Below, one piece after another: positions 61,801 through 64,000 of a DNA stretch of 64,000 bases. The position numbers and the translations under genes are program-made. Under the pieces are notes generated by a model. That model ran no database searches, was not told the origin of the DNA, and worked only from the letters and a program-made list of their open reading frames with translations. Each line of letters starts with the position of its first letter. Positions within the stretch are counted from its first letter, which is position 1. Where the stretch lies: contig CM049307.1 of the NCBI GenBank assembly GCA_026874595.1, positions 30,295,079 to 30,359,078 of the forward strand, written 5' to 3'. This DNA is from Sipunculus nudus (Eukaryota > Annelida > Sipuncula > Golfingiida > Sipunculidae).

Positions 61801-64000
61801 TTATTCCGCGAGACTACTGGTTGAGTCAGATTCCAGAACCTCTGACGTATTCTCCAATTGCTGCTCCTTCTTGATCCATCTGCCGGTGGTCAGTGTGACG
61901 GCGGGTAGAGCGCTACCTTCAGGCCGATTGCTGGACGACATCGCATATTTTCTTCTCCCTGATTTCCTAATAAGTAACACAACAAGAAATTTTTAATTGT
62001 CCGACATAACGAGTCTTGACCTTGAAGTGTATTGTTCTAACAAACCTCTGATCGTTTCCTTAGATCTATACTTTTATAGCTTGTTGCTGAATGTTTGTAT
62101 AAGTGGGAGTTGTTCTGTTGTTACCTTTTCTTGAGACACCATGCCATCCAAAGCACGAGTACCAAAACCAGACCAACGACACTGGCCGGCATTATGATCA
62201 AGGCTGAAGTAGAAAAAAACTTTCAGCATCAGGATTAGCCCTGCCAGTGCGTAAGTATTTATGTTTGTACCAAAATGCGTAAATAATACGTGATTTCATG
62301 CACCGATAAACTTAACTCCGTATTGGCTCTTTTAACTAGAAATAAGGGGGCCAGAGAGTGGTAAATTAGTTATATGAGTTGCCGCAAGGTGGCGGTACCG
62401 ATACTAAGTGTGATACAACGTGGGAACATTTTATTTCTCTGTAAGAGGCAACTATTAAGACTTAACCAATTTCATGGACTCGGCCAGTGTATATCAGGAT
62501 TTAATAGCAGCTATTCACCTATCTTTTCAATAGAATTTTTGCTTGATACAACGAGGGACTGATTTAGTGATTTTCTGTGACATTATTCTTTTGATATAAT
62601 CAGTAGGCGATGGAAAACACATCATTTACCAGTGGCTGACTCAAGATACTCGTTTTTAAGAATTACCGTTGGGAGACGTTGCTTGCTTCTCATGATCTGG
62701 GATGAATGACGAGGTCGTTGCCAGTGCGTCACCAGCCACGGTCTGATGTTCTCTGGCTGTGGACAGAATACAGCTTTGCACACTAGCAGGATGAAGGTGT
62801 ACTATACTATATTTCTGGTTTTTGGACGTTCATAACATTACATATGACTGCATATTTATACACATAAGCTTAAATTCTCACTGGCACATAATTATATTGC
62901 GGAAAAAGAATAATAAAGATTACATTAACTTCAACTTTTGGTATTATATAACCACGTATTTTCTTTATCCTGGCAGATTAAAGGGAGCCACTCACCTATT
63001 AAGCATGCTGAGTTGACACGAAAAATAACTTCTTCCCTTTCACATAATTTGTACATGCCAAAATATTGCCCTGAAACCATTTGCTTACTCTTGTTATCGA
63101 GTGGTATTAACAGTGGACCGGGCGGGATCATAGGTGTAAACCTAAACACATCGCGTACAACGCCCGGGCAACAACACGTGTCAATCAGGAGATGCCATGA
63201 CTGACTTGGTCCAAAACATGTAGTGCATGTTTCCGCTCGTGTGTTGCGGCTCACAATCGGACCTCCGGTCACGTGACCTTGTTATGATAAACAGACACTC
63301 GTGTACTGTGTTTTCCAACATGCAGAACAAAAACTGTTAAACAGCAATACGTAACAAGGTACTGAGACTATGTGCTGGGAAACCTTTGTATAAAGCAAAA
63401 CTAAACTGATAGTGTGAATTAAAAAGCATAACATTGCTCCTGATTATGTCTCTTTAGAGGGAGACTTTGGCTATCAAACATAATATGTTACTTACTTCTT
63501 AAAAATATAAGAAGGAATCCGGCTTTTCCTGCTTTTGTTTCATATCCAAACGTCGTCCCAGCGGGAAGATCAAAGTGCCGCTGATTACAACTGAAACTAA
63601 GGAGGAGTTGAACTGAACAATGGACGATTTCCATCGTTATACCATGGTCGCTGTCAATTTGAAAGAAGCAGGCTTTGTTCATTGACTGGATGGTCTGCGG
63701 AAAGTTGTAACTAGCGATGAACCTCTCAGTGTTGTCCTTTAACTTCACTGTGTCATTGCAAGTCCTGTAAACGGAAGCCTTGTCAACGCATCTGTAATAG
63801 ACCATGGCAGTCCAGTTTAGGCCACACCTACAAAATACTCTGTGTAGTGCATCTTTCTTTATTAAGCAGGAGGTACCCAGTGCAGCATTTTCTTTGCACT
63901 GCGAGTTCAGTTCCGGAACAGCCGCCTCCTCGATGTTGTTACACGAACCACCGCCAGATGTCGCCTCTGCGTTGACCACGACGGCCAGAGAATGATCGTA
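61801..64000 (-). CDS. Single-pass type I membrane protein of unknown family (five exons, 5' partial)
   Basis: Exons in transcript order are 64000-63496 (start outside the window), 63262-62996, 62756-62667, 62203-62125 and 61966-61801 (stop TAA). They total 1107 bp, or 368 codons plus stop. Phases are 1, 1, 1 and 2, each join keeping the frame; donors are GTAAGT, GTGAGT, GTAATT and GTAACA. The visible start LAVVVNAEATS looks like the end of a signal peptide. Exon 1 has ten Cys (for example GTSCLIKKDALHRVFCRCG) and a stretch FIASYNFPQTIQSMNKACFF with a faint CUB-like pattern. Exon 2 adds ETCTTCFGPSQSW and DTCCCPG. Exon 3 is a short Ser/Thr-bearing stalk. Exon 4 encodes the membrane helix IIMPASVVGLVLVLVLWMAW followed by CLKKR. 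The cytoplasmic tail has about 55 residues and ends SDSTSSLAE. Exon 2 is the least certain; exon 1 could also splice directly to exon 3 in frame. I do not recognise the family; a surface receptor or adhesion role is inference. Confidence 0.72.

Overview
The window looks like nuclear DNA from a mollusc, most likely a bivalve. It is AT-rich. Its few genes are split into short exons with GT..AG introns. It carries long (AT)n runs and repeat classes that I associate with bivalve genomes: roughly 145-160 bp tandem units, (CCGT)n and (CAGA/CGGA)n tracts, 'gtgaccttgacctttgacc' type repeats and small inverted-repeat elements. I see no prokaryotic gene organisation, no CRISPR array and no convincing intact RNA gene. 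The species call is inference.

Genes, left to right. (1) A LITAF-domain gene on the minus strand has four coding exons between 17932 and 5962 (127 aa). (2) A 3'-terminal exon encoding a membrane segment and short tail lies on the minus strand at 34679-34824. (3) A second LITAF-domain gene on the minus strand, from 51144 to 47100 (129 aa), has the same exon number, the same intron phases and the same 112-bp last coding exon; the pair is an old tandem duplication. (4) A previously unnamed single-pass membrane protein on the minus strand enters from beyond 64000 and ends at 61801; five exons join with consistent phases and give a cysteine-rich ectodomain, a short stalk, one membrane helix and a tail of about 55 residues. 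A possible first exon at 30598 (plus strand) and a possible later exon at 31261 are weak candidates.

Mobile DNA. A complete but decayed LTR retrotransposon (20179-26885, minus strand) has matching LTRs, a SCAN-like capsid region, a CCHC zinc knuckle, a DTG protease, an integrase and a reverse transcriptase/RNase H. The integrase lies upstream of the reverse transcriptase, the Copia-like order known for the Gmr1 group of Ty3/Gypsy elements. A 5'-truncated non-LTR reverse transcriptase sits at 39190-39985. Two inverted-repeat element families are each present twice (6388-6920 and 59123-59365; 35538-35873 and 36329-36628). The stretch 32765-33938 is an unusual element: it has hairpins at both ends, a terminal inverted repeat, and internal repeats centred on a perfect 12-bp palindrome spaced exactly 129, 149, 129 and 149 bp. 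It resembles pearl/Helentron-associated elements.

Most of the remaining sequence is intron or intergenic DNA in which I recognise only repeats. Exon boundaries were derived by hand from splice signals, reading-frame continuity and paralogue comparison; no transcript evidence was available.
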